Numbered from the stretch's first letter, positions 20,288 to 29,052 are shown. The stretch is 64,000 nucleotides of DNA from Sorangium aterium (GCF_028368935.1 NZ_JAQNDK010000002.1:620001-684000); one strand, 5' to 3'. A program made the numbers and translations. Notes: generated by a model not told the origin, from the sequence alone.

Positions 20288-21424
20288 ATGCGCTTCCGAG
20301 CGGCGGTGATGGGTGTGCTGCTCCTGGTCACGCTCGCCGGCGCGGAGGCGTCGGCGCAGGCGCCTCCCCCGTCGGCGAAGGCGCGACAGGCGGCCGTCAC
20401 GTACGCCAACCAGGGGTGGACGGCCTACCGAGCGCGCCGGTACCGGGAAGCGCTCCAGGCCTTCCGCCGAGCCGAGGCCACGGTGCATGCGCCGACCTTC
20501 CTGATCATGGTCGCGCGCTCCTGCCACAAGCTCGGCCGCCTGACCGAGGCGCGCTCGGTCTACCAGGTCATCGTCGACGAGCAGCTCCCGGCCGACGCGT
20601 CGCAGGCGTTCCGGGAGGCCCAGGCCGAGGCGAGGACGGAGCTCGAGGCCCTCTCGTCGCGCATCCCCACCGTGGAGATCACCGTGACGGGCGCGGGCTC
20701 GGGGGGCGCGCAGGTGGCGCTCGGCGGGCTGGACGTGCCACAGGCGACGCCCGTCGCGCGCGATCCGGGCAGCCACACGCTGGCTGTGGGGGCGCCTGGA
20801 CGGCGCGGGCTGACGAAGGAGATCGTCCTCAAGGAGGGCATGAGGGCCAGGGTCGAGGTCGATCTCGCGGCCGGAAAGGTGCGGATCGAGAGCGACAGGG
20901 CCGGGCGCGGCGCGGGCGGCGAGCCGCAGCCGCTCGGCCCCGGGCAGGGTGCTGCCGACGGCGGCGCCCAGGAGGGCGGCGAGCCGCTCGGCCCTGGGCA
21001 GGGTGCGGCCGACGGCAGCGCCCAGGAGGGCGGCGACGCGGCGGATGGACGCCCGAGCCCACGCAGCTCCGCGGTCGTGTTCACGGGGCTCGCCGCGACC
21101 GCCGCGGGGACGGGGCTCGGCGTCGCGTTCGTGGTCCTCTCGAACGGGAAGGCGAGCTCGCAGCAGCGCCTCCTGGAGCCGGCCTCCTGCACGGACCCTG
21201 CGCGCTGCCCTGGGCTCGACCTGCGCGCGTACAACGACCTGGGACACGCCAAGGCAGACCTCGCGAACGCGGCGGTCTGGAGCTTCCTGGCCGCGGGCGC
21301 GGCGGGGCTCGGCACGGCGGCGTACGTCCTCCTGACGGGGCGGCCCGACGCGCGGGACGCGACGGCGACCGGCCTGTCGGTGAGCCCCATGCCGGGCGGG
21401 CTCGTGATCAGCAAGCGCTGGTGA
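20288..21424 (+). CDS. TPR/PEGA-domain envelope protein
   Basis: The 378-residue product has a cleavable signal peptide (LLLVTLAGAEASAQA). Residues about 35-110 form TPR-like helices (YANQGWTAYRARRYREALQAFRRAE), and about 125-200 resemble a PEGA domain (VEITVTG, GLDVPQATPVARDPGSHTL, G-x-x-x-R…VEVDL). A linker with a 54-bp tandem duplication follows, then two hydrophobic segments (SSAVVFTGLAATAAGTGLG and SFLAAGAAGLGTAAYVLLT). Such proteins accompany Ser/Thr kinases in myxobacteria; the biochemical role is not known. It lies 31 bases after the kinase gene and 26 before the next. Confidence 0.8.
   Translation: MRFRAAVMGVLLLVTLAGAEASAQAPPPSAKARQAAVTYANQGWTAYRARRYREALQAFRRAEATVHAPTFLIMVARSCHKLGRLTEARSVYQVIVDEQLPADASQAFREAQAEARTELEALSSRIPTVEITVTGAGSGGAQVALGGLDVPQATPVARDPGSHTLAVGAPGRRGLTKEIVLKEGMRARVEVDLAAGKVRIESDRAGRGAGGEPQPLGPGQGAADGGAQEGGEPLGPGQGAADGSAQEGGDAADGRPSPRSSAVVFTGLAATAAGTGLGVAFVVLSNGKASSQQRLLEPASCTDPARCPGLDLRAYNDLGHAKADLANAAVWSFLAAGAAGLGTAAYVLLTGRPDARDATATGLSVSPMPGGLVISKRW
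20933..21040 (+). repeat. Two 54-bp tandem units inside the PEGA-protein gene
   Basis: Two units begin at 20933 and 20987 and each encode LGPGQGAADG followed by AQEGG. They differ at a few bases and stay in frame, giving a flexible Gly-rich linker between the PEGA domain and the membrane segments. Confidence 0.75.
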
Positions 21425-21450
21425 GGTTTCCGAAGAGAGGGATCTTCCCG

Positions 21451-22461
21451 ATGATGCGCATCGTATCGTGGAGGTGGATGGGCTGGGCGCTCTCGCCGAT
21501 CGTCCCGCTGGTCGCGCTCAGCGGAGGTAGCTGCGTCTTCTTCAGCTACGAGGATGTCGTCGCCAGCGCGGGCGGAGCAGGCGGAACGGGCGCAACGAGC
21601 GGCGGCGCCGGTGGCACCGCGGAGCCTTGCGGGCAGGGGGGCGGCGGCTGCGGCGGGGCGCCCCCGGAGGGCTGCGATGGGCCGGGGAGCCATATCTCGA
21701 CTTGCCTTGTCGATGATGGCTTGCTCGCGCGGTACTTCCTCGACGCGCTCGGCACGGATGGCAAGCTCGTCGATTCGGGACCGGAGCCGGGGCTCTCGCT
21801 CGACGTGGTGTCGGACGGAGAGAGGCTCAACTTAGAAGGCGAGGCGGGGCGCGTGGGCATCCGCTGGATGAACCTCGGAGGGAACGCGCGCGTGGAGGCG
21901 GCGTTTCCGTCCACCGCCACGCCCCCGAGCAAGCTCCTCGTCTCGAAGGCGGCGCTCACGCTCGAGACCGTGGTGAGCGTGACGGCCGCCGCGGTCGAGG
22001 GCGTGCCCTCTCGCATTCTGTACCTCGGGACCGATACAGGAGAGTTCGGGAAGTACTCGCTGAGCGTCGGCGACCCCGACGGGATGGGGAACCGAGAGCT
22101 GCTGTTCCACATCTACGCCAACTCCCAGACGCTGTTCGTGGGGCAGTGGTTCATTCCCCTCGAGGAGCTAGAGCGGCCGTGCGTCCTGCACCTCGTGCTG
22201 AACGCCGCCGAGGGCGTCGTCGATCTCTACGTGAACGGCGATGTGCGAACGAATGCGATCCCGGATCGGCCGCCCGCCGACTTTGCCTTCACGTGGGCGG
22301 AGCCGACGTGGTATTTCGTGCTCGGAAACTCGCGGAAGGCCGGGCGCTCTTTTCGCGGCTCGATCCAGTATGCCGCGCTGTACGGCAAGCCGTTGACCCC
22401 CGAGCAGGTGAAGGGCAACGCCGCGACGCTGGCGAAGAGCGACGACGGCCCCGGGATGTGA
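21451..22461 (+). CDS. LamG/concanavalin-like putative lipoprotein
   Basis: 336 residues. A signal peptide ends near GGSC, followed by a Gly/Thr-rich linker (GGAGGTGATSGGAGG) and a short Cys-rich stretch. The C-terminal 220 residues fit a concanavalin-like (LamG) jelly roll: DDGLLARYFLDALGTDGKLVDSG at the start, TLETVVSV in the core, and ILYLGTD, LYVNGDVRTN and FRGSIQYAALYGKPLTPEQV at the end. It may bind a polysaccharide or be structural. The lipobox is weak because the -3 residue is Gly. It is the third gene of the kinase/PEGA/LamG run and ends one base before the convergent PAS-STAS gene. Confidence 0.8.
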   Translation: MMRIVSWRWMGWALSPIVPLVALSGGSCVFFSYEDVVASAGGAGGTGATSGGAGGTAEPCGQGGGGCGGAPPEGCDGPGSHISTCLVDDGLLARYFLDALGTDGKLVDSGPEPGLSLDVVSDGERLNLEGEAGRVGIRWMNLGGNARVEAAFPSTATPPSKLLVSKAALTLETVVSVTAAAVEGVPSRILYLGTDTGEFGKYSLSVGDPDGMGNRELLFHIYANSQTLFVGQWFIPLEELERPCVLHLVLNAAEGVVDLYVNGDVRTNAIPDRPPADFAFTWAEPTWYFVLGNSRKAGRSFRGSIQYAALYGKPLTPEQVKGNAATLAKSDDGPGM

Positions 22462-22462
22462 G

Positions 22463-23806
22463 CTAATGCGCGCCGCGCCCGTTCCGGGTTCGCGCCGGCG
22501 CCCGCGCACCCTCGTGGGCGGAGAGCGCATAGGTCACCCCGCGCTCCAGCGTCCCCCGCGTCACGATCCCCCCCAGATCGGCCCCCAGCGCCACGAACGC
22601 CTGCGCCACGCTCGGCCTGATCCCGGTGAGCACCACCTCGGCCCCGAGCAGCCGCGCGCTCCGCGCCGCCCGGATCAGCGCGTCTGTCACCTCCGGCCCC
22701 GCCTGCGGCACCCCCGTGACGTCGAGGATGGTGATCCGGGCGTGCTGGCGGGAGATCCCGTCCAGCAGCGTCTCGGTGAACTGCGCGCCCCGCTCGCGGG
22801 TCAGCTCGCCGACCAGCGGCGCCACCAGCACCCCGTCCGCGATGGGCAACAGCGGCGTGGAGATGGCCCGTATCGTCTCCTGCTGCACGATCAGCATCTT
22901 CTCCTGCAGCTGCCGGGTCCTCGCCTCGGCCTGCACCCGCTCGGTGATGTCCACCGCGATCGCCCCGCATCCGGAGACCCTGCCCTCCTCGTCGCGGAGC
23001 GCGAACCTGGTGCTCATGAACACGTGCCTACCGTCGGCCAGATCCATCTCGTCCTCGGAGGTGATGGGCTCGGACGACGCCATCGCCGCCCGGTCCTGCG
23101 CCGCGGACCGGTCGGCGATCTCCGCGGGGAACAGGTCGTGCTGGGTCTTCCCCATCAGCTCCTCGCGGGGCTTGCCGAGGAGCTCTTCGACCGGCGGGTT
23201 CAGCAGCGTGTGGCGGCCCTCGCTGTCCCGCGCGAACATGAGCATCGGCGCGTTCTGAATGAAGGCCTCCAGCAGCGCGGCGCCCCGGCGCCTCTGCGCC
23301 TCGGACTCCACGCGCGCGGTGACGTCGATGCTCACCACCGCCACGAAGCGGTTCCCGCTCGCGTCCTCGAACGCAACGTAGCTCGGCTCGGTCCAGAGCC
23401 GACGCCGATCCTTGTAGAGCTCACCCGGCTCGATGTCGTAGGGGACCGGGGGCAGCGTGACCACCTCCCCGGCGAGCGCCCGGCGGATGGCCTCGGCGTG
23501 GCCCGTCTTCACCGCCTGCGGATCCTCCAGAGCGTTGTACTTGCCGATGATCTGCTCGGGATTGATGCGCCACCGCGCGCAGTCGGCCCGGTTGATCGCC
23601 ACGAGGAGCCCGTCCGCGCGATGGATCACCAGCGGTACGGTCACGGCATCGAAGAGCGCGCGGTAAGGCACGCTGTCCGCGAGCTCGCGCTGCGCTTCCC
23701 GCGGCGCCGCGCCTGCGCTGAGCCTTCGCTCCAGCTCCTCCACGCGAGCCCGGAGCCGCGCGTTCTCTGCCTTGATTCGCTCGTCGCTCTGCCGGTCGAT
23801 CTCCAT
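22463..23806 (-). CDS. PAS-PAS-STAS sensor protein (RsbR-type)
   Basis: 447 residues. A short coiled coil (IKAENARLRARVEELERRL) is followed by two PAS/PAC domains (about 55-170 and 180-300; VVSIDVTARVESEAQRR and AIAVDITERVQAE end the PAC parts) and a C-terminal STAS domain (about 320-430; PLVGELTRERGAQFTETLLDGI, ITILDVTGVPQAGPEVTDAL, GAEVVLTGIRP). This matches RsbR-like proteins of stressosomes or soluble STAS signalling. No kinase or transmitter module is present, so it must act through partners not encoded next to it. The start at 23806 has a GGGGGA ribosome-binding stretch; an upstream in-frame ATG is less likely. Confidence 0.85.
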   Translation of the reverse strand: MEIDRQSDERIKAENARLRARVEELERRLSAGAAPREAQRELADSVPYRALFDAVTVPLVIHRADGLLVAINRADCARWRINPEQIIGKYNALEDPQAVKTGHAEAIRRALAGEVVTLPPVPYDIEPGELYKDRRRLWTEPSYVAFEDASGNRFVAVVSIDVTARVESEAQRRRGAALLEAFIQNAPMLMFARDSEGRHTLLNPPVEELLGKPREELMGKTQHDLFPAEIADRSAAQDRAAMASSEPITSEDEMDLADGRHVFMSTRFALRDEEGRVSGCGAIAVDITERVQAEARTRQLQEKMLIVQQETIRAISTPLLPIADGVLVAPLVGELTRERGAQFTETLLDGISRQHARITILDVTGVPQAGPEVTDALIRAARSARLLGAEVVLTGIRPSVAQAFVALGADLGGIVTRGTLERGVTYALSAHEGARAPARTRNGRGAH

Positions 23807-24242
23807 CGTTCCCCCTGAGCCCTGCCTGATCTGCAACCTCGCGCGCGGCTGCTCGCACCCGGCGCGCTCGGCCCCCCGGAGCCCTGCCCGCCGCTCTCCG
23901 CTCGCGGCTGTCCGGGAGTTCTTCTGCGCTGAAATGGTGTACCATCAGGCCGGCGCCGTGAAGCCTGGATTGGCCGGGGCTGGCCCGCCCTCTCGGGCTG
24001 GCGCCTCGACAGCGGTACTCCCACGCACGACCGACTCGCCCTCATCGCAGCCCCGCGCACCACCGACCTGGACCTGCCCGTCGTGCTCGCCGCCTCGTAC
24101 ATCGGAGTATCTCGGAGGCGCAATCAACAGCGCGAAAGACGCCTCCGATCCGGACGGACGCCTCTTCGTGCGGCTCCTGTTCCCGGAGGATGTTCTATCG
24201 ACCAGGGGCAGGCCCCGTGGCCGGGGCTCGCCGTCTCCCTCG
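23807..24242. other. Intergenic region without recognised gene
   Basis: A 436-base stretch between the PAS-STAS start and the end of the NALNP lipoprotein gene. It contains a small palindrome ATGGTGTACCAT at 23934-23945. Open frames here show no family signature. Confidence 0.45.
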
Positions 24243-25094
24243 CTAGGGAAGAAAGACGGTGAACACCCGGGTGGTCGAGTCCGGGCTGCCGGTGAGGTTG
24301 TTGACGCAGCTCGGGTAGTACATGCCGTTCGTGTTGAGCTGCTGGCAGTAGGCGGTGCACGACCCGCGGATGCTGAGCATCCCGCATTGCTGGACGGCCC
24401 CGCCGCTGTCGAGGTGACCGGCGGCGCACTCTCGCATGAGCGACCGTGAATAGCCGCGATTGGCCTCGTCGTAGCAGGCGTTCAGGTAAGGAGAGGGGGC
24501 AAACAGATTGCCCCAGAAGGCGCCTTCCAGGTGCGTGTAGGTCGTGAGCTCGAGGGTTCCGGTCTTGTCGATGACCGCGGAGTTGCCCCGCGAGGAGATC
24601 GTCACGGAGACGCCGTACCAGTTCGTCCTCGACGCGAGGCACGCCGAGACCCACTGCTGGTCGTTATGGCCGAGCGGCTTGGTGCTCCAGTCCGGCACGA
24701 GGCCGATGATTCCCCTGTACTCCTCGTTGTGCACCGTGCCCGAGCCATCGGTCCACGAGAAGCTGAACGACTGCGACGGGAGGAACGCACAGCCGACCGT
24801 GTAGTTGAGGAGCTGGCGCGAGAGGTCGCCGGCCGCGCTCGGATCCCGGATCGCGGTCAGGGCCGCCGGGCTCAATGCGCTGGGGTTGAGGGCGTTGGGG
24901 TTGAGGGCGTTGGGGTTGAGGGCGTTGGGGTTGAGGGCGTTGGGGTTGAGGGCGTTGGGGTTGAGGGCGTTGACGAACTCGAGAGCGCTAGGGGCAACTC
25001 CTACGGAGCCCTCCTCTTCTTCCTGAACTGAGATGCATCCCACCAAAAGCGCGAGCGAAAGCGCCACGAAACCAGCGATGCTGATCCGGTACAT
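24243..25094 (-). CDS. Lipoprotein with NALNP pentapeptide tandem repeat
   Basis: 283 residues. A signal peptide with lipobox LVGC is followed by an acidic linker and six perfect NALNP repeats plus two degenerate ones (about residues 42-82). The remaining 200 residues contain spaced cysteines and the family motifs GLVPDWSTKPL, QWVSAC, FWGNLF and CGMLSIRGSCTAYC shared with the lipoprotein at 10745-11572. The repeat is not a canonical A(D/N)Lxx pentapeptide helix because Ala directly precedes Leu. Function unknown; the lipid anchor and stiff Pro-rich stalk suggest a surface-displayed domain. An unusual 11-base G-run (minus strand) lies upstream of the start codon. Confidence 0.8.
   Translation of the reverse strand: MYRISIAGFVALSLALLVGCISVQEEEEGSVGVAPSALEFVNALNPNALNPNALNPNALNPNALNPNALNPSALSPAALTAIRDPSAAGDLSRQLLNYTVGCAFLPSQSFSFSWTDGSGTVHNEEYRGIIGLVPDWSTKPLGHNDQQWVSACLASRTNWYGVSVTISSRGNSAVIDKTGTLELTTYTHLEGAFWGNLFAPSPYLNACYDEANRGYSRSLMRECAAGHLDSGGAVQQCGMLSIRGSCTAYCQQLNTNGMYYPSCVNNLTGSPDSTTRVFTVFLP
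24878..24970 (-). repeat. 15-bp tandem repeat array encoding NALNP
   Basis: Six nearly identical 15-bp units (GTTGGGGTTGAGGGC on the plus strand) plus degenerate edges. Units are almost free of synonymous differences, which suggests recent expansion or slippage. Confidence 0.85.
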
Positions 25095-25542
25095 CGTCGT
25101 CCCCCCCCCCCGGGTTCGTCCCTTCGTGCCCTCGTCGAAGGTCGAATTGGGTGTACCGATGAATAGGCATCATGTCCAGTACTCAACCGGTGATTTGTGT
25201 AGAATTCGTAAATCGTTGAAAGCCGGGATCTGCTCTGTCCACGGTGTGGAAGGTGAGCGAGGCAGCGTGTCGCCTTCATCGCGCTCTGTCTGAGGCCCAG
25301 CAAGGCGCGATGGATGATCGAAATCTCACACTGCATGAAGGCCCGACAGAACGGCGGTGAGCGGCCCGGGTGTCGTTGCAATGCGCAGTGTCGCGATAGG
25401 TGCGTGCGCGGGGGCGGGGACAATCGCGTGGGGCACGTCGATGACGAGCGCGTCGCCGCGCGCTCCGGCCGGCGATGTCAGGGGAGCGCGTGCCGCGGGG
25501 CCGAGCAGGTCGTGTTCGAGCTGCTCGGGACTGCGATCCTTC
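25095..25542. promoter_or_regulatory. Intergenic region with G/C homopolymer tract and a low-GC segment
   Basis: A 448-base gap between two minus-strand lipoprotein genes. An 11-base C-run occupies 25101-25111, seven bases from the start codon of the NALNP lipoprotein, where its ribosome-binding site should be. Bases about 25145-25225 are clearly less GC-rich than the surroundings and probably hold the promoter. Confidence 0.45.
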
Positions 25543-26559
25543 TCACCCGGGGCCGATCTCGCCGTCGCCGCGCGGGCCCTGCGCCGGAGGAGGCGAGGTC
25601 GATTCCGGCGAAAGCTGCGCGCCCTGGGCCGGCGGCGCGGCGCTCGGGTAAGGCTGCGCACCCTGCGCCGGCGGCGCGCCGCTCGGGTAAGCGTGCATGG
25701 GGCCCGCCTGGAAGGGCGGACGGAAGCTGGCTGCCGTGCGCCGCTGCCGCCGGACGATGGCGCGGAGGGCGTAGTAGAGCGCCCCGAAGAACGCCGCCAG
25801 GAGCAGCAAGGTGGGGGCGATCGACGCGGCGAGGACCGCTGTTTTCACGGCGACGACCCCGGCGTTCTCGATTCCCTCGCCGGCCGCGCGGGCGATCTTG
25901 CCGCCGGCGCCCAGGGTCTGCTCCTCGCCGCGCGCCGTGATCGACATCTTCACGGTCGCATAGGCGATCTGCCCCTCCAGCAATCGCTCCTGCGCCTCGA
26001 TCTGCTCGATCGTCTCACGCACGCTCCCGAGCTGCTTCTCGACGGCTACCACGTCCGCGAGGCTCCCCGTCCTGTCGGAGAGCAGGTCGAGCAGCCGCTT
26101 CTCCTGGGCGCGGGCGTTCCGCAGCCGCGCGCCGATGTCCGCGCGCTGCTCGGTCACGTCCTCGGCCTTCTCCGCGTCGTCGACCACCTCGCCGACCGAC
26201 GCCACCGCGGCCCGGAACGCGCCGACCTTCGCCGAGGGGACCCGCGCCTCGAGCGACGCGCTCCGGTGCGGGCCGCCGTGCACCCGGGCCTCGCTCACGT
26301 AGCCGCCGTGCTCCTCGACCGCGGTTCGCAGCCGCTGCATCGCCGGCTCGAAGGCGTCCACCAGGATCGCGGTCTCGACGGTGATCCGCATCGCGCGCCC
26401 GGTGAGCGGCGCCGCCGCTGACGATGGCCCCTGCTCTCGCCGATCGACCGCCGCGGCCGGCTCAGGCGGGGCCGACTTGGAACGGTCCTCTCTGGCGCAG
26501 GAGCTCATCAGCGCCACAGCCGAGAGCAGCACGGCAGACAGGCTCATGCAGGAACGCAT
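25543..26559 (-). CDS. DUF4349-family putative lipoprotein
   Basis: 338 residues. The N-terminal hydrophobic segment ends in MSSC, a likely lipidation site. Residues about 55-220 match the DUF4349 pattern: RITVETAILVDAFEPAMQRLRTAVEEHGGYVSEA, then a long coiled coil (LRNARAQEKRLLDLL…VVAVEKQLGSVRETIEQIEAQ) and a strand AYATVKMSI. A membrane segment near residue 250 (APTLLLLAAFFGALYYAL) and a Pro/Gln-rich tail with repeated APPAQGAQ follow. The function of the family is unknown. It is divergent from the thioredoxin-reductase-like gene. Start ATG 26559; 26547 is an alternative. Confidence 0.82.
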   Translation of the reverse strand: MRSCMSLSAVLLSAVALMSSCAREDRSKSAPPEPAAAVDRREQGPSSAAAPLTGRAMRITVETAILVDAFEPAMQRLRTAVEEHGGYVSEARVHGGPHRSASLEARVPSAKVGAFRAAVASVGEVVDDAEKAEDVTEQRADIGARLRNARAQEKRLLDLLSDRTGSLADVVAVEKQLGSVRETIEQIEAQERLLEGQIAYATVKMSITARGEEQTLGAGGKIARAAGEGIENAGVVAVKTAVLAASIAPTLLLLAAFFGALYYALRAIVRRQRRTAASFRPPFQAGPMHAYPSGAPPAQGAQPYPSAAPPAQGAQLSPESTSPPPAQGPRGDGEIGPG

Positions 26560-26670
26560 GCGGTGACCGTAGCGGTTCCAGGGGACGTTCGCGAGCCCAC
26601 CCCGGGCGGGGACGCGGACACGCCGTGCGCGCCGGCCGCGGGCCCGCCCGTTGCGAGGCGGGCACCCACC

Positions 26671-27594
26671 ATGTCGACACGCGAAGAGGACACCCCGGGG
26701 TACGACGCGATCATCGTCGGCGGAGGGCCGGCCGGCCTCAGCGCGGCGCTCATCCTGGGGCGCTGCCGGAGGCGCGTCCTCGTGTGCGACTCGGGGAAGT
26801 ACCGCAACCACGCGGCGCGCAAGATGCACGGCTTCCTGTCGCGCGACGGGATCGCGCCGTCCGAGCTCCGGCGGATAGCGCGCGAGCAGCTGGAGCCCTA
26901 CGGCGTCGAGATCCGCGAGGCGGCCGTCACCGACGTCCGCCGCGCAGCGAGGCGCTTCGATGTGACGCTGGAAGGAGGCGAGCGCCTGCGCTGCCGCAAG
27001 CTGCTGCTCGCCACCGGGCTCGTCGACCGGCTGCCGGAGCTCCCGGGGCTCCCCGCGATGTACGGCAAGAGCGTGCACCACTGTCCCTACTGCGATGGAT
27101 GGGAGGCGCGGGATCAGGCGATCGGCGTCTACGGACAGGGCAGCACCGGGGTCTCGCTCGCCGTGAACATGAAGACGTGGAGCGATGATGTGGTCCTGTT
27201 CACGGACGGGCCAGCATCCCTGTCGGGATCGGACGCGGATCGGCTCGCGCGCCACCGGATCGGCGTGCGCGAGGAGCGGATCGCCCGGCTCGAGGGCAGC
27301 GACGGGATGCTGGAGCGCGTGGTGCTCGAGGACGGCAGCGCGGTGGAGCGCCGCTCGCTCTTCCTCAAGGCGAAGCAGGAGCAGCGGTCGGATCTGGCCG
27401 AGCGGCTCCGCTGCACGGTCACGGAGGAGCGGGGCGTCGAGACGGTCGCCGAGCACGAGGAGACGACCCGCGAAGGGGTGTTCGTCGCCGGGGACGCCTC
27501 GAAGGAGGTGCTGCTCGCCATCGTGGCCGCCGCCGAGGGGGCCGCCGCGGCGTTCGGGATCAACTGCGCGCTGCAAGAAGAGGAGCTCGCGTAG
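26671..27594 (+). CDS. Thioredoxin-reductase-like FAD/NAD(P) oxidoreductase
   Basis: 307 residues. N-terminal FAD-binding GGGPAGLSAAL (about 17-27), the redox-active CPYC in HHCPYCDGWE (about 137-146), a second nucleotide-binding GQGSTGVS and the C-terminal FVAGDAS-KEV give the order of thioredoxin reductase. The second glycine motif is atypical for NADPH (GxGxxG/A is GQGSTG), so the electron donor is uncertain; related ferredoxin-linked or stand-alone flavoproteins exist. No thioredoxin gene is adjacent. The ATG at 26671 was chosen because the domain begins 12 residues later. Confidence 0.88.
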   Translation: MSTREEDTPGYDAIIVGGGPAGLSAALILGRCRRRVLVCDSGKYRNHAARKMHGFLSRDGIAPSELRRIAREQLEPYGVEIREAAVTDVRRAARRFDVTLEGGERLRCRKLLLATGLVDRLPELPGLPAMYGKSVHHCPYCDGWEARDQAIGVYGQGSTGVSLAVNMKTWSDDVVLFTDGPASLSGSDADRLARHRIGVREERIARLEGSDGMLERVVLEDGSAVERRSLFLKAKQEQRSDLAERLRCTVTEERGVETVAEHEETTREGVFVAGDASKEVLLAIVAAAEGAAAAFGINCALQEEELA

Positions 27595-27633
27595 GGGGCA
27601 GCGCGCCCTCGTCGGCCCTGCCCAGGCAGGCGC

Positions 27634-28095
27634 TCAGTCGCCCCGACCGCCCGGCCCGCGCCCGCGGCCAGGCCCCGGCCCGAAAGGCGGCGGGCCCGGG
27701 TGCCGCCGCCGCTCGGCCTCGAGCTCCTCGTAGCGGGTGAGCTGCTCGGGCGTGAGCACGCCCTTCACGCGCGCGTCGGTGCGATCGCGGAGGGCGTCGA
27801 GCGCGGGGCGGCACTCGGAGAGGAGCCGCTCCCGCTCGGCCTCGGCCTCGGCGATGGTCGCCCTGAGCTCGCGCACCTGGCGGTCGGTGAGGTCGAGGTG
27901 GCGGCGCATCGCCTTGAGGCGGAACTGGGCGCGCGCCTCGGTCGGAGGACCCCGGAAGGTCGCCTCGAGGTCGCGCAACGCCGTGACGCGGCCGATGGCC
28001 GCGCCGGCGACGCCGCCGAAGAGGAAGACCGCGGCCAGCACGGCCAGCGGCTTCCAGCGGGCGAGGGCGGGCGGGGACGCGGGGCGCTGGGTCAT
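27634..28095 (-). CDS. Membrane-anchored CpxP/Spy/CnrX-like periplasmic sensor
   Basis: 153 residues. One N-terminal membrane anchor (LAVLAAVFLFGGVAGAAIG) precedes a helical periplasmic domain of the heavy-metal-sensor/Spy type: LDLTDRQVRELRATIAEAEAERERLL and VLTPEQLTRYEELEAERRR, the latter carrying the LTxxQ motif. The tail is Gly/Pro-rich. In CnrX- and ZraP-like proteins this fold senses metals or envelope stress. The gene overlaps the stop of the putative anti-sigma gene by 4 bases and is last in the cassette 30161 to 27634, so it probably controls the sigma factor through the membrane protein. Confidence 0.75.
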   Translation of the reverse strand: MTQRPASPPALARWKPLAVLAAVFLFGGVAGAAIGRVTALRDLEATFRGPPTEARAQFRLKAMRRHLDLTDRQVRELRATIAEAEAERERLLSECRPALDALRDRTDARVKGVLTPEQLTRYEELEAERRRHPGPPPFGPGPGRGRGPGGRGD

Positions 28096-28493
28096 TCGCT
28101 CGCCTCGACGGCCTCCACGGAGGCCACGATCGCACTGTCGACGTCGCGCTGCGTCTGCAGAAAGAAGAGGACGCTCGCGGCCGCAGCGAGGGCGGTCACC
28201 ACGAGGGCAGGGCGACCCGAGCGGACGATGCCGTCGGCGATCGCGGGCCGCGCGGGGAGGAGGGGAGGAGCGGCCGTCGCCGCGCGGACCATGGCCTCGG
28301 TGAAGCCGGCGTCCGGCTCGAGGCCGTCGGTCGCGGCCGCGATGCGCGCGAGCGGATCGCTGGCCGCGCTGGCCGTCGCTGCGCGCAGCACGGCCGCCGT
28401 GAAGCGGTCGTCGGCGTCGATGCGAGCGGTCGCGGCCGCGAGGCGCGCGAGGTCCCGATCGGGTCCGGTCCGGTCGTCGTCGCGGTCAGACAT
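28092..28493 (-). CDS. Small membrane protein, putative anti-sigma factor of the ECF cassette
   Basis: 133 residues with a single membrane segment (ALVVTALAAAASVLFFL, about 95-112). The cytoplasmic part has two internal repeats (DRFTAAVLRAATASA… and AGFTEAMVRAATAA). No Cys/His zinc anti-sigma motif is visible. The call rests on position: it overlaps the ECF sigma gene by 8 bases and the CpxP-like gene by 4, with its GGAGG ribosome site inside the sigma gene. This is similar in logic to CnrY/CnrX/CnrH of Cupriavidus. Confidence 0.6.
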   Translation of the reverse strand: MSDRDDDRTGPDRDLARLAAATARIDADDRFTAAVLRAATASAASDPLARIAAATDGLEPDAGFTEAMVRAATAAPPLLPARPAIADGIVRSGRPALVVTALAAAASVLFFLQTQRDVDSAIVASVEAVEASE

Positions 28494-29052
28494 GCGGCGC
28501 CTCCTCCTCGATCTGCCGGGCGCGGAGCGCGGCGCGGGCGCGCACCAGGCGTTGTTCGACGGCGCCCTCGGAGCAGCCGAGCGCCGCCGCGGCCTCCTTC
28601 GCGGGCAGGCCCTCGACGGCGACGAGGACGAGCGCGGCGCGCTCCTGGGGCGGGAGCGCGGCGAGCAGGGCGTCGAGCTCGCGCAGCGCGACGCGCGCCT
28701 CGGCGGAGACGAGGCCGTCGAAGCGCGGCTCGGCGGGCGCCTCGCGCGGGGTGTCGCGGCGGCGCCGGAGGGCGTCGAGGCAGGCGTTCGTCACGATGCG
28801 GTACAGCCAGGTCTCCACCTTCGATCTCCCGTCGTAGCGCCCCTCGCGCAGGGCGCGGTAGGCGTCGACGAACGCCTCCTGCAGCGCGTCCTCGGCCTCC
28901 GCGAGGTCGCCGACCAGGCGCGCGGCCAGGCGGTACATCGGCGCGCGCGTGTGCTCGACGATCTGCCGGAAGGCCGCATCATCGCCCCTGGCGACGCGCG
29001 CTGCGACGAGCCTGAGGTCGACGATCACGTTCCCCCGCGATTCTGCGCCCAT
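28486..29052 (-). CDS. ECF RNA polymerase sigma factor (RpoE family)
   Basis: 188 residues. Sigma region 2 lies at about 22-95 (FRQIVEHTRAPMYRLAARLV, DALQEAFVDAYRALREG, ETWLYRIVTNACLDALRRRR) and region 4 at about 125-180 (LPPQERAALVLVAVEGLPAKEAAAALGCSEGAVEQRL). No anchor or extra domain. It is the second gene of a four-gene run: lipoprotein, sigma, putative anti-sigma, CpxP-like sensor. Regulation by release from the membrane protein is inferred. Confidence 0.93.
   Translation of the reverse strand: MGAESRGNVIVDLRLVAARVARGDDAAFRQIVEHTRAPMYRLAARLVGDLAEAEDALQEAFVDAYRALREGRYDGRSKVETWLYRIVTNACLDALRRRRDTPREAPAEPRFDGLVSAEARVALRELDALLAALPPQERAALVLVAVEGLPAKEAAAALGCSEGAVEQRLVRARAALRARQIEEEAPHV

Noticed and set aside
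24878-24970. Possible CRISPR array
   Set aside because: Units are contiguous 15-bp repeats without spacers and encode NALNP in frame.
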